DNA of 64,000 nucleotides from Pestalotiopsis fici W106-1. Its lineage: Eukaryota; Ascomycota; Sordariomycetes; Amphisphaeriales; Sporocadaceae. The position numbers were made by a program, and so were the translations under genes. The stretch lies in contig NW_006917092.1 of NCBI RefSeq assembly GCF_000516985.1, positions 6,513,888 to 6,577,887 on the forward strand, written 5' to 3'. A model generated the notes under the pieces. The model had not been told where the DNA came from. It did not search any database and worked only from the letters and a program-made list of their open reading frames with translations. Position 1 is the stretch's first letter. Every line of letters starts with the position of its first letter. This document shows, piece after piece, positions 41,323 through 53,356 of the stretch.

Positions 41323-44300
41323 TGCGACAACGGTGCTTGCTAGAAAACCCCTGTCGAACTTTTTTCTTCTTCTCGTATGTCTGGTAGTTTTTTTTTAGGG
41401 TGTGGTGTTTGCGGCAAGCAATTTTTTAGAAGCAGCTCGGGATGCGCTTTGATTCGTCGTAGGCCTCGGCCGGGTACAAGAGTTTATGGAATTGCAGAGG
41501 GATGCGACCTACAAACCGAACCAGTCCAGTAATAATAATACTACTGCTGTTGCTGCTGTATGGTCCGATCCAGTGACACACCTTATTCTCGATTGGTGAG
41601 GGGATGTGGGGTAATTAAGTGGCAGCAGCCCGGTCTGGAATTGAGCTGCTGAAATTTGATGGATTCGTTCCTGTTTGACCCGTTGCTGTAAAATGTCCAA
41701 GTCTTTGGACCGGGCTCGACTGTTTGGGAGCGCCAGTCAATGCGCAATGCTGGGAGTCGGGAGAAGTAAAGGTTCAACTCTAGTCTTCTCGCCTCGCGAT
41801 ATCCAGGATAATAAAGGAACAGCAGTGGTTGGCTGTCTCGTGATATAGTGCTTTGCTAATCTTTTGTTTTTCTGCTTGTCCGGAAAAAGTCGGTACCGGG
41901 CCAGCAGCTCTCGAGTAGCAGAGAGCGAAAGTTGAAGTCAAGGATCAGGTCGCACAATGATCAGGAAAAGTCAATTGCGGCCACCCGAAGATTTGAAAGA
42001 GAAGAAAGGAAGACGAGAAAACAGGAACAAGCCAGAAAGGGACCGCCCGAACAATTTGGTAGCTCGTCGTCAATATTTGAATAGCACCTAATAGACCGAC
42101 CAGTGGTTCGGGGCTAGAATTTCCGCACAGCTAGCTACTACTGGATTAACAACATTTATTAACCTGGGCCAGCAAAAAGAAGCGGGTGTAGGTAGGTACT
42201 TTTCTTCCTACTCTTGCAATTTCGATTTCCCACCCCAAAAAGGCGCTTCCATATCCTGGAACTGGTAAATCACCCCTTTCCCTTGAAGCAGCGTATTTTT
42301 TTTTCTGGCGGGCTACCTACCTAACCTAGGAAATACACTACGACACTTTGGTCCCCCGACTCAGTGCCCTGGGCAGTGGATAGTCTTGGCTCCATCCATG
42401 GGGGCGGCCACCAACAGGAAATCAACAGGGACAGAGGGATCTCCAGGAACCATGTCACCGGGATGTCATGCCTAGTGGCCTGGGAACTGATGTACACTGC
42501 ACGGTCCCAGTTCCAGAGCCCCATGGGTTCACATTAGGTCGGACATGGATTTGTCGATGATCGGATGCGCGTGTGGTGGCGCCCACTTGTTATTACTTGG
42601 GTCAAGGTTGTCTGGTGTAGGTACGGAGTAGTGGAGGAAGGAAATCAGTGACTGTCTTTACTGTCATTCAACGGCCGTTTTCCTTCTTGTTATTATCCCT
42701 CATTTCTATTACTATCGCCGTATTGCGCTTTGAGTCACTGCTCCTTCACAAGTGCAATGCTTGCCGAAAAGTTCTCATGTACCTAGTATGCAAATCTCCA
42801 TAGTTTAGTGGTGTAGAGGATTGGCAGTAGTGAGTAGCATGCCAATTGGTAGTAGGTACCTGAATAGATCAGATCAATTCGTTGGATCCCGAATGCAAGC
42901 TATGCACTTGGCAGGGTAACGCATGTACTACATACGTACGCATACTGCAGTGTCCCTTGTGGGTAGGAGAGGGAATAGCATGTGTAGATGAAGAAGATCA
43001 CCCACTGTATCATCCATTCTTGTGCCAGACACGGTTGATTCCCCTACTCCGCCTACCTACTCCCACCACTTGAATAAAAAGTCAAGTGAAATGTCATTAG
43101 CCGGAAGCTGGTCCGAAGTGCAAAATGATCGAACCGTGCCCCCCTGAATCGTATGACCCACGGCTATCCTAGCGGTAACGGAACATGGAATCGTTGATGC
43201 GCGGCGCAGCAATGACTTTTTTTTTTTGTTTCTTTTACCACCCCTCCCTCTCTCTGGTCTCTTTGGACCCCTACCTTCTCTCTATGTTTAGCACAGACCA
43301 ACAGCAGTATATCAAGACTATTGCTGGCATTCGGGCTTCTTCAGGCATTTCCACGGTTGGCCATGATCGTCGAGTCAGGGTCGTCCCGATCTCGTTGCAA
43401 GTATTTCCCGACGCTCAAAGCCTCCAACAGTTGCACGCAGTAGCAGGAGTAGTAGGTCATGTACGTGCGCAGAGCGGCATAAGCTTACCTTATCCTTGTA
43501 CACACTTGGCACTGGAGGACCCTCGAATGAGCACTGTCCCTTGCACACTCACGTCTCCCCGCGTAGATCCTGGCCCGAGCTTTTCCATCAATGTATGTTC
43601 ACTCGCAGAGTACTCTGTACACACATGACCGCAGCCCATGGAATATAATTATATAATATTGTAGGGTCGTAGCTGTAGAGTACCTTGGACACGTCTCTGT
43701 TGTACAAACAACCCCCATGGTCATTCTGCGGGCGTCTAGTCAGTATACATGGACTAGACGTGGCTATAAGCTTTCTTGGTGCGGTCGCCAGCTGAATAGC
43801 CACCATGTTTGTGCCTTTTCAAGAAAGGCGTAAATCTGGGACTTGGGATGGCCTCAAAGGAATTCCTCTACCTAGAAATGACCGGCAGAATATGCAATCT
43901 TGTAAGTGAGCGCCACGAAAGGAGCATGAGATACACAAACAACTTGTAAGGCCCCCCAAAGCAATCAACCGACAGAGGCAGATCTTACTGCCCGACGACC
44001 AATGGCTCGTTCCGTTACTGCTGGCCGGAGCCAATTTGAACATGTCGAACCGGACCCCGATGATATCGATAGTGGCCAAGACTAGCCGACAAGTCTGGTG
44101 GGCTTGCACCGGCTCATGCTCGGCGAGTCGGGTTGGTCCCCTCAAGCATTAGTGTACACGCCTCGTGGCCACCCGTCGTCTGGTATGTTGGGGACTCGGC
44201 GCTTTTTGGATCTGCATGGGCATTGATATTCTGGAATCCTGAGAGTTCCCCTGACATGACTTGCCGCTGTTGATCATGACTTGTCCAGCCTGTAGCTATC

Positions 44301-46029
44301 GCACAGCAACCGACCCGGCGTTGAGATCGCGGAGCTACGACCTTGACTAGAGCTTGAACGGACCTCTTGCTAGAATATCTAGCTTGGAATGCTGACGGCC
44401 AGATGGCTTGGCAAAACTTGTCCCCTTCTCCTGCCAGAATCGTTGCGTCGGCCGCCCAACTTGTGCGGGCGCTGGCAAACATTTATCCACAGATGATGCC
44501 CAAATCCGCGTTCTCAATTAATCTGTACATCCAAACGACTCTTTGGACCTAGTGCTTAGAGCTTGTCACGTAGCGCAGAGCCGGACATTCTCTTTTGCCA
44601 GAAGAATCATCGGCCGAAAAATGACATGGTCAGATTCCCAAGAGTCGATCAGTGTGTGCAATGGGATCCCTTGATACCGCTAGGTAATCGAGTTGGGAGT
44701 TGGAATATTCTCGATACTGTCCACGGTTGTTGTCGAGCATTGCCTTCGGGGCCTGCCTCCTCAATCACGAGTTCAAGCACCGTACCCAGCTACAGAGTTG
44801 TTTCAATTCGCTCAAGAGTCGGCCATTCGATGGCCTTCACTCATGCCACCAAGCAGCAACATCTTACAATGTGGAGAACAGGAAATGTCGATTCTATAAG
44901 AGGTAGCACCTAGCACATGCTCAGAGAACAAGAGAGGAAAATTGCTTATTAAAATGCATCAGAGGCACGGCCCTCCTGAGATTACCCCAATGAATACCGC
45001 TCGGGATCCATCTTGCTTCCTAGCCTATTCCACGATGCACAGCATCAGTCTATCAGATAAAGTCCATGGAAAACCAGGCTATCCCAACAAGTGCGGCCTT
45101 GTCAATTTTGGTTTTTAGACACAAGCACTTTTTCTACTATAGTTACAAATGTGCATCAGCTTGGAGTTCATCACGAATGACCCCCATGAAGGCTCGCATA
45201 TGCTCATGGACATACAAGACCGCTTGAAAAATTGACGTCCATCGTGCCTCAATCAAGGGGGATGAAAGTCGAGCATCCGGTGAAATTTCCATTATTATTT
45301 CTATTGCATAAGGCAGTTACTGTTTTGACAACACGTATAATAGAGATTATCCATAACACAAGGCAGCACCAGTCTCTGATCTACTATGTACTCGAAGTAA
45401 TCTGATTACTGAACAAAGACCGACGTCATGCTACCAGGAGATGATTCCACAATATAGTCAAGTACTTGTCCGGATGGTGTTACTTTAGGGTCGAAATCTA
45501 GTGTACACGGCAATTTCAAATCCACATAAAGCAATGATATATATCAATCTCCCCTCTGAGAGTCCAACATAGTATTGTGGTGATGCCTACGCAAATGACC
45601 AGCCCCTGCATAGCTGGTATCTATTACACCAACTTCGATTGATAGTTAATCATTCAAACAATCTCTGGGCGCAGGTGACTCAAGGAATGGGTTTCCATCA
45701 AGGATCAATTGGCCATTTGATTGGTCTTTGAGGCACAAGACGTATTACATTCTATAATATTGTCACGTGCACTATTTGATTGTCACCCCGTAGTCACGTA
45801 GTGGGGTTTCCTGGTGAATACAAGAAAAGGATTTATACAGTAAAGAGGCTGGCCAATAAGCCGGCATGTGATATGGTCTAGTATGTATACGGATGTCCTT
45901 GTTTGTGGGCATTCCAGATGAGGTCTGCGTCAGATCGACCCTCGATCGACTGCAACATGCTATAGTACAAAAGTCTTGAAATACGGGGCTCTTTGCTTGC
46001 CAGCACCTGCCAGGACTACATATCATCCA
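41323..46029. other. 4.7-kb gene-free region
   Basis: No gene, tRNA or repeat family was recognised in either strand. The first kilobase holds the URC4 upstream region, with long T runs at 41,385-41,396 and 42,297-42,304. Direct repeats of GTAGGTA/TACCTAC words recur at about 42,187, 42,311, 42,616, 42,852 and 43,052. Open frames of 60-147 codons (for example 43185-43628) have chance-like composition. A long regulatory region, a non-coding RNA or a lost gene would all fit. Confidence 0.5.
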
Positions 46030-47641
46030 TTAGTTTCGCCGGGACATTCTCTTCCTCTGGTTTTCGAGCATTCGGTTCATGGCCTTTTCTCTCTCTTCCT
46101 GTGCCCTCTTCTTTTCATAGTCCTGTGCCTTTTTGAGGGCGGCTTTGGCAGGACCTCCAGTGTAGTCCTCAATGCCCTTTTGTAGATTGGTCATGTTCTG
46201 AGTGGCACCGTCCATCATGCCGCGGATGCCTCCTCGCGAAGGAGCTTGATACTGCACTCCTGTCGGCGAAATCGATGCCGACTTGCCCGGGATGGCAGGC
46301 AGCCCAACTAGGCGGCGAATCATAGGGTTAAGTGTCGCCGTTCCCTGTGTTACGGTTGACAGGGCAAAGACGAAGAAGAACCACTGGACGGCAGCAGGGA
46401 ACCACATGGTGGCGACAAACATAAAAGGGGTGAGACCGTAGAGCATGAACTTGGCCATAGACTCGCTCTGCGGGGTCGGGTTCAGGTTGGCCTTTTGGTG
46501 CTGCACCATGGTAAGAGCACTCAGAGCGGCCGAGGCCAGGGGGAGGATGTATGTGGGATCATATACGGTCAAATCGGTGATCCAAGCAAAACCTCCAGTC
46601 TCAAGGCTGGGCACCGGCAGTGCCGCCATTCCTCTCAGGAGACGGAACATGCCATAACTGAATGGAATAACAGCCAAAGGAGGTAGAAACGTCTTGGAAT
46701 ATGACACTCCTGCACGCTTGGTGATTGCCTGAACTCTTGCTTGTACCTTCATCCGCTGCATGGTGTCTACATCCTTGTCCCACATAACTTCCTTGGCTTC
46801 TGCCGATGCCTTAACAAATTCGGGATCCTTGTGCAGCAGAGCTAATTTGGAAGAATGTTGTTGAGCAATGACAGTAGGATAGAACATTAAAAGTCGAACG
46901 CCGAATGCGGCAGCGGCAATGGAGGCCCACCATGGCAGCCCAGTATAAATGTAAATGTGTTCGAGAAGCCACTCGCACATGGCGGTGGGACCCCAACCAA
47001 AGTCCAAGCCCAAGTGCTTGAGGTAGCCGATTTGTTCTGGAATATCAAGAATTGAGGCCGATTCGAGGTCGCTAAATAGCTCAGGGCTGAAAGAAGATGC
47101 GGCCGGGTCGGCAGAGCTTTCGAATACGTCTGGGCTGCCTGTGGTATGCTCTGCAAAGTGTGGCTCGGGAGAGGACAGTGGCGAGGCGGATGTAGTGGTT
47201 TCGTTGCTTAGCCCAGTCTGGGCAGCTGATGAGGTTGCTGAGCTTGCATTCTTACTCTCGGAAATCTGTTGGCTTGAACCAAAGGGCCAGAGCGACAAAG
47301 ATCGCGAAGCACCAGCCGTGGCACCCAAGCGAAGAGAGTTGCGGGAAACGGAGGACAATCGGGGCAACGCGCTGCTATGGCCCAGGAGAGCTCCCGAGCT
47401 AGGACTCCATGGCTGTGAGGAACGTCCAAATCGTTGAATCTGAGAGTATTGGCGCGTAGCAGTCTGCCATGACGAGATTGTCTGGACAATGAGGTCAGTT
47501 TAGTACCGAATCGACGTCCGTCTGGGTTGCGACAAGCTGCAAAAGCCGGGGACGAATTGCACATACCTGTCGTGGACGTGGAATACTTTGGCGCAGCCCT
47601 GCTACTGGGCGTGAGATGGAAAGTCCTCTGCTTGGTAACAT
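46030..47641 (-). CDS. OXA1: Mitochondrial inner-membrane insertase Oxa1
   Basis: Two exons (47641-47567 and 47481-46030) with an 85-bp intron encode 508 aa. Oxa1 inserts mitochondrially made and some imported proteins into the inner membrane. Exon 1 encodes only the first 25 residues of the presequence (MLPSRGLSISRPVAGLRQSI); the apparent start at 47,367 in exon 2 is a TTG, so the upstream exon is required. The YidC/Oxa1 core runs from about 180 to 420, with hydrophobic segments at GLPWWASIAAAAFGVRLLMF, FLPPLAVIPFSYGMFRLL, PLASAALSALTMV and MLYGLTPFMFVATMWFPAAVQWFFFVFALSTV. The C-terminal matrix tail is strongly basic and helical (KKAQDYEKKRAQEEREKAMN), as for ribosome binding. Confidence 0.94.
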
Positions 47642-48363
47642 GGTGCCAGGTTGTGGTGCAATGCGACTCTGGTTCACTTTCAGACTCCAGAAGTCGAAGA
47701 GGCACTGACTGTGTGAATTGTCGTTTGGGATACCAGGCCATAAATTTTTTGGGCCAAACCCAGAACGCGGACCAAGCGCGGTGCAGTTGCATGCATTTAA
47801 GCGGGTGGGTTCCGGCTCGCCGCATGGCCAGGGTTTACCTTTATGTAGTGGCCCGATGGTACCCAGTAAGACGGCACTGCCTTTCTTCAGTGGCTTGATT
47901 CGCGGGATAGTAGCTAATCAATCAACTATTGCCTTTTGCAAGTCATGGCATTCATAACCCAAGCACATGTCTAGATGTAGATTTATAATGCTTGATCAAT
48001 ATTATCATATCATGGTAGTCTATTTTGCTGTTATTTTTGAGGTGGCGCCGTTTGACAATGTACAAATGATCCATTTAACCTCGGCTGTCTTGATCAATGC
48101 ATTGTCAAATACCTCTCCTGGAATCCATCTACAATAAAATTTTGTAAATAGAAGGTCAAGGCAATTCGAGGACATTGCGTAGCTATTCCAGGCCAAACAT
48201 GTCATCTGTTGGTTGCGCCGCTGGGGCTCGCTCTCTGTTGATGACAATCACCTTCTCAGCCTCCATCTATCGTCTTCTACATCTGTCCGACCTTTGCTTG
48301 AGCAGCTGAGAGTCATACGCAGAGTATATAGTCTATTAATTGCTCCATATTATTACCTCCCCA
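47642..48363. other. Intergenic, OXA1 promoter side
   Basis: 722 bp between MIM1's stop and the OXA1 start, both on the minus strand. No gene found. Confidence 0.4.
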
Positions 48364-48842
48364 TTATTCCATGGCTGTCAAGTCCTGGAGCTCCGGGGTA
48401 GGTGGAGTTGCCTTTTCGCGAATCTCAATGCCCGGTCCAATAGGATGGGCGGTTCGTCGTGACAGTGGGAAGACCTATGATTGCGGTCAGTATGTGTTGA
48501 CTCGGGAGACGTCACGGTCATCCGTCAAGGAATTTTCGGGAGCGTCCCAACGATGGTTCGTACCTTGGTGCCACTCCATCCCAGCCTGAACGCAGCTTCA
48601 TGTGCAAACAACTCTCCAAATCCCAACATCATGCCGTTGATGAATGGCAGTAACAAGTTTATGGCAGTTCCCCGGATCAGACCCCAGATCGTGGGTGGCT
48701 GATATAGAATCATGGGCGTCGAGGATGAAGATGATTCGCGAGATGTCGATGCTTCTTCGCCGGCCGAGTATTGCTCGCTGTCTGAGTGAATCGTGACACC
48801 AGACTCGGCGAGGTGAGAGGACGGTTCGTCGGCGGTAGCCAT
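48364..48842 (-). CDS. MIM1: Mitochondrial outer-membrane import protein Mim1
   Basis: Two exons (48842-48564 and 48474-48364) with an 89-bp intron encode 129 aa. Mim1 inserts alpha-helical proteins and assembles TOM subunits in the mitochondrial outer membrane. A Ser/Glu-rich cytosolic N-terminus (about 50 residues) precedes the single conserved membrane segment (NLLLPFINGMMLGFGELFA) and HEAAFRLGWSGTK. Exon 2 adds VFPLSRRTAHPIGPGIEIRE, a conserved basic tail. Without splicing, exon 1 would run into intron codons ending PKIP. This gene lies 722 bp upstream of OXA1 on the same strand. Confidence 0.9.
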
Positions 48843-49647
48843 AACTGCAATGGGCGGGTTCTCGCAGAGTATCAGAGCTACGATTGGTAGCTGGTATTGT
48901 CTGTCAGGAATCTGGGTGGAATTGTTGGTTCAAGTCTGCTTACGTTTGGTTGATACTGATGACCTAATATTAATAGTAGTCAAGAAATGAGGCAGATGGA
49001 GATGGTGCGGTAGATTGTACCTCGAATGCAGGTTCGGATTTGCGCGTTGGTTGCAGCGTCGGAGTAAACTGGGTACTATGAGGCGTCGAAACACTGCTAA
49101 ACGCAGGCGCGCATGCTGCTAGGAGCGGCAGTCTGACTTTAGCGGTACACAATAGGTAGGCCTCGGGGCAGATAATAGGTAGGCATGGATGTACAATGAA
49201 AGACTAAGTAACAGTGAAGTGCTGCGGAAGTTCGGTACCTTAATGATCCGCGCGGGGGGTCCCCAAGTCTGGCGCCCCTCAGCCCATCGTAAATCCACAG
49301 AGCCCACTGCGGGGAGCTTTGACGTAGCTGGAGCTGCCTGAAGCTGGGTCATATCATTCATTAGAACATCTTAGAAGCCTCAGATCTTTGTAAGGTATCC
49401 ATGTCTGGCGCACATTACTCTGTGTTTCATTAGACTTGGTACTTACCACCTCTCCAGCGAAACTCCTATTGCTTCGTCTTTTCCTCCACCTTCTTGACTC
49501 TGACGCCTGCAGTTACTACTGCAACCCACGACGATTGCCAATAACCCACTTCCGTGCTCGGCGCCACTTACTGCTTGACCAGTTGTTCTCCTCTACAATC
49601 AGCAATCCATCTCAGTCGATTACAACTACCTTGATTATCTGGTCATC
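48843..49647. other. Divergent intergenic region, MIM1 / SHP1
   Basis: 805 bp with both promoters and no supported gene. Pyrimidine-rich runs (about 49,455-49,500) precede the SHP1 start. Confidence 0.5.
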
Positions 49648-50966
49648 ATGGCCGGCGATACCGATCACGACACGCTGGTCTTGCAGCTCCTCGAGTTCGT
49701 TCCCAATGCCACACCCGAGCAAGCAACTCAATACCTGTCAGCAAACAACTGGGATCTCGACGCCGCTGCAGCATCGCTCATGGCTGATGCTGATGAGGCC
49801 GAGGAGGATGCTGGCACAGAAGCAGCTCCTGCTTCTTCCTCTTCAGCAGCAGCTGCACCACCCGGATACACTGGTCCCCGAACTCTCGACGGTCGCCCTG
49901 CACAAGGTTATTCGACTTCTTCCAGCGGCTCGGCCAAGAAGACTCAACCCAAGAAGAAGGGCCTCGCCACGCTGAGTTCACTTGGTGGCGGCGGACATGA
50001 TCACGACGATGATGACAGTGATGACGATGACGATGATCCCCACAGAGACACATACGCCGGCGGTGAGAAGAGTGGCCTAGCCGTTCAGGATCCCAATTCG
50101 GCCAAGGGCAATGCTCAACGCATTCTGGATGACCTATTGGCCAAGGCAAGATCGTAAGTACTAAACCATGCCTCAGCGTCGGCTAGATCTCATATTGACT
50201 TTGAGATTCAAGACAGGCACCACGTCCCGAGGCTTCCTCGGCAGGTCCTTCAACCGCCGCCTCTTTCCGCGGAACCGGCCAGACACTAGGTGGCGAAGGA
50301 GTAGAGAGCCGTACGATCCCCGACCCTCACGGCGCCGCCTCTGCCCCTGCCTCTGCAAACGCACCTGTACAAGAACGACGACTTCACCTCTGGCGCGATG
50401 GCTTTAGCATTGACGACGGCCCCTTGCGACGTTTCGACGACCCTGAGAATGCGGAAGCACTGCGCATGATTCAGCAGGGCCGCGCTCCCCTTCAACTGAT
50501 GAATGTTCGCTATGACGAACCCATAGACGTTAAGCTTGAGCAGCACGACGAGGACTTTAGGCAGCTTCCAAAGGTGTACAAACCCTTTGGTGGCGAGGGC
50601 AGACGACTAGGCAGTCCTGTTCCTGGCGACAGCGGCGCCGCCACTGTGCCCGTTGCTGCCCCGCCTGCTTCAGCCTCAACCGCAGCTCCTTCTACTGCAG
50701 CTACCAATGTAGACAGCTCCCAGCCTACAATCATGATTCGCATTCAGATGCCCGACGGTACTCGACTGCCGGCAAGATTCAACACGACTCACACTGTGAA
50801 CGATGTGTACAACTTCATCACCCAGTCGTCACCCGACTTGCGCTCTGGAGGATGGGTTCTCGCCACCACGTTCCCCAACAAGGATCACACGGACAAGTCG
50901 TTGGTGCTAGGCGATATGGCAGAATTCAAGAAGGGCGGCACAGCCATGGTTAAGCGAAGCACATGA
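49648..50966 (+). CDS. SHP1: UBA-SEP-UBX protein, Shp1/p47 type Cdc48 cofactor
   Basis: Two exons (49648-50153 and 50213-50966) encode 419 aa. The protein should recruit Cdc48/p97 to ubiquitinated or membrane-fusion substrates. Domains in order: UBA-like helical region (about 8-45, LVLQLLEFVPNATPEQATQY), an Ala/Ser/Asp-rich linker with an acidic run (about 117-131), SEP domain (RLHLWRDGFSIDDGPLRRFD onward, with ALRMIQQGRAPLQLM), a short VKLEQHDEDF motif that acts as a Cdc48 binding site in the family, and the UBX domain (about 340-419; TIMIRIQMPDGTRLPARFN, TTFPNKDHTD). Acceptor 50,212 (CAAG) is used: the CAG four bases later would shift the frame. The 3' end converges with the nuclease gene. 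Confidence 0.94.
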
Positions 50967-51343
50967 TGGAATGTGCCTAGAATTGCATGATAAACCTTGC
51001 TAGCATTGACTTATGAAGAGCTTTTGACTTGCAGGTTACTACCGTCCATAGACACAATAGTGAAACCTGAAAGTTTCGATAATAAATTCTAGATGCCTGC
51101 CAGCACCCGAGCAATATCAGGAATCTTTTGCAGAAATACATTCAGTACATCTCTGCCCATTGACTTGACGGCCATTATGAAAATAGCATTGCTCCCACGT
51201 ATTTACGCAAAACAAGCAGACTTGAGAATGGTGTCATTGTCAAATATGAGGCTGGCACTGTTACTAGGGCAAGAAATGGATAAACTACAAGCCAATCCCC
51301 CCATCGAGTCACCTAAAGCCGTCCGTACAAAAAATTATGCAGC
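50967..51343. other. Convergent intergenic region
   Basis: 377 bp between convergent stops; nothing but probable 3' UTRs. Confidence 0.5.
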
Positions 51344-52136
51344 CTAGCACGTTGCCAACATGCTCGTCAGGGCAGTCTTCTCAGCGCTTGTAATGCTCAG
51401 ATCCCAGTAAGACTTGACTTGAATCCAGGCTCTTGCGTAGACGCAATAGAAACTCGACAATGGCGGCTTCCACGCGTCCGGGCTTCTGTCTCCCTTGGAC
51501 TGGTTGACATTGTCAGTGACAGCCCACAGCTGAGGCCGCACAATGTCGTTGGCGTATTGTTGGCGTTTGTCAGTGGTCCACTCATTGGCTCCCGACTACA
51601 AACATGAGTTAGTTTCTCCAAGATTCTCGAGTGAGCCGGTACATACAATCCAAGCATTTTTCAGTGGCACCATGTGGTCAATGTCGAGATCAGACGCATC
51701 TGTCCAACTGGCTCCGTCATATGGAGATGTCCACTTGCCAGCCGTGGCCTTGCATGAGCTATCCACTGTGATGGAGGTAGCGTCACGCTTGAGAACAAAC
51801 TCTCGGGTGTCACAGGTTCCCGAAATCGTGATCCAAGTAGGAAAAAGATCGCGATCGTAGTCATCACCGCTGGCAGATGCCTTTACTGTGAGCGCAGCCA
51901 GCTGGGTTTTGGCAGCCGCAGCGGTCGGGATGCCAGACTAGACAAAATATGTTAGTTAATGGAATATACGGACTGACAGACAGCTTTATCGAAGTCAGCC
52001 GTCAGACAAATATGTTCAACCAACATACAGGACTGGGCAAAGGGGCTGGCTCGGCAACTGGGTCAGGCTTTGGAGCAGGTGCTGCAGTAACAGCACATGC
52101 CGACAAAAGGCTGGCAGCGAAGACGGTGAACTTCAT
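51344..52136 (-). CDS. Secreted HNH-type nuclease-like protein (DUF1524/GmrSD C-domain)
   Basis: Three exons (52136-52029, 51937-51647, 51595-51344) encode 216 aa. The signal peptide (MKFTVFAASLLSACAVTAAP) and Pro/Glu linker lead to the domain. A metal-binding centre is visible as D121-I-D123-H124-M-V-P127 followed by N130 (DIDHMVPLKNAW), and a downstream VTDNVNQSKGDRSPDAW segment carries the Asn/Lys/Asp residues typical of this HNH branch. Four Cys (TC, SC, YC and the final C) likely make disulfides. The expected activity is extracellular hydrolysis of nucleic acid, for nutrition, extracellular DNA removal or competition. A TATATAA-like element lies about 110 bp upstream (near 52,245). Family is fairly sure; activity is inference. 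Confidence 0.88.
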
Positions 52137-53356
52137 TTTGTGTGAGAGTTGGATTAACCACTGGTCTGTGATGTTGACTCTGACAAGAAGCTGGCTCCGA
52201 GGACGAGGAGATTCAAGACGAAAGCTTTGAAAGATACTGCCGGTTTATATGCTGAAGGCGACCGAGGGCCTACCAGGTCGATTCCGATGCTAGTGCTTTC
52301 CACATCTCGTGTGTATACTTGTAATTGTAAAAGTGGGTTGGAAACCGCCGGAAATCGAGAAGAAACTGATTATAGTTGAGGCTATATGAAGTAGAGCTCC
52401 AGTACCCAGCTCCAGTGCGACCCTACTTGGCTCTCGGGTAGTACTGTGCTCCTGGAGGCAGCTGACCTTGGTCATGGCATATCGCGACGGGGAACGATCG
52501 TCAGGTACGGTGGGGTTTGATATTGAGTATTACTGCACTACTACCGAGACGGATAACCTATATAGCCTTCCTAGAAATACGATTATTTAATGAATCTTGC
52601 TGGGTATTCTCAGCGGAATAAGCAAAACCAGGTAAACACATGAGCTTATATCTCTCACCGCCTATGAGCACCTCAGTAATCGTCTATCTTAAGAATCAGA
52701 TCTCAACTCCACTCAGATCATTGCCAGTGCCGTCTGTCAAGCTCGTGCCAATGTTTCACATGATCTATTGGAGAGTAGTGTCTAATGCCAAGACAATACA
52801 TGCCCACTGAAGTTGATGGGGACAGGACACAACCTGCCTATTTCGGATACCATTCTCGAAAAGCCATGAATTTTGTAGGCCAATTGTAGACAAGTCAAAT
52901 AACCCCACGAATTCTAAACCGTGCATATCTGCACCCAATAAGGTTCCATTCGATTGACGAGCGCCTGCCATAAGCTTATCACTTGAATGCCGCCGTCACC
53001 CTGGTAAAGCCTTGGCAAGGGGTTCAGGCCCACACGTCCGAGAATCAAATTAGATTGCCTGTCATTAATTCGTGGCTCAAATGCTTATCGCGATTGGTCA
53101 TTGTAGCCGGGTATCGGCACCTTCTCGTGGCCTTTTTGCTCGATGCCATTCGCGTACAGACTACTTTGCCTGTTCTTGATATAAAGGAACTCGCTTACAA
53201 GTGGAACATCGCCAGGCATCTGCGGCACTGTACCATCCACCGATGCCCTTTCTTTGCGTTCCCTGCACAGACAGTACGTATTAAAGGCGCAAGTACGGAT
53301 CGCAGCCGCAACCACATCCGTGACTTGATGGTCGAGAGCGAGCACTTGTATCTCTC
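52137..53356. other. Intergenic, 1.2 kb, no supported gene
   Basis: Holds the nuclease gene's promoter and the 3' side of the GTR1 gene. The plus frame at 52983-53372 overlaps the GTR1 tail and has no resemblance to known proteins. Confidence 0.4.

Noticed and set aside
42795..42895. tRNA-like start TCCATAGTTTAGTGGT
   Set aside because: It resembles the acceptor/D-arm of a tRNA, but no B-box (GGTTCRANYC), closing acceptor stem or anticodon arm follows. At most a fragment.
43185..43628. 147-codon plus frame in the gene-free region
   Set aside because: Phe run from a T-tract and chance-like composition; no family resemblance.
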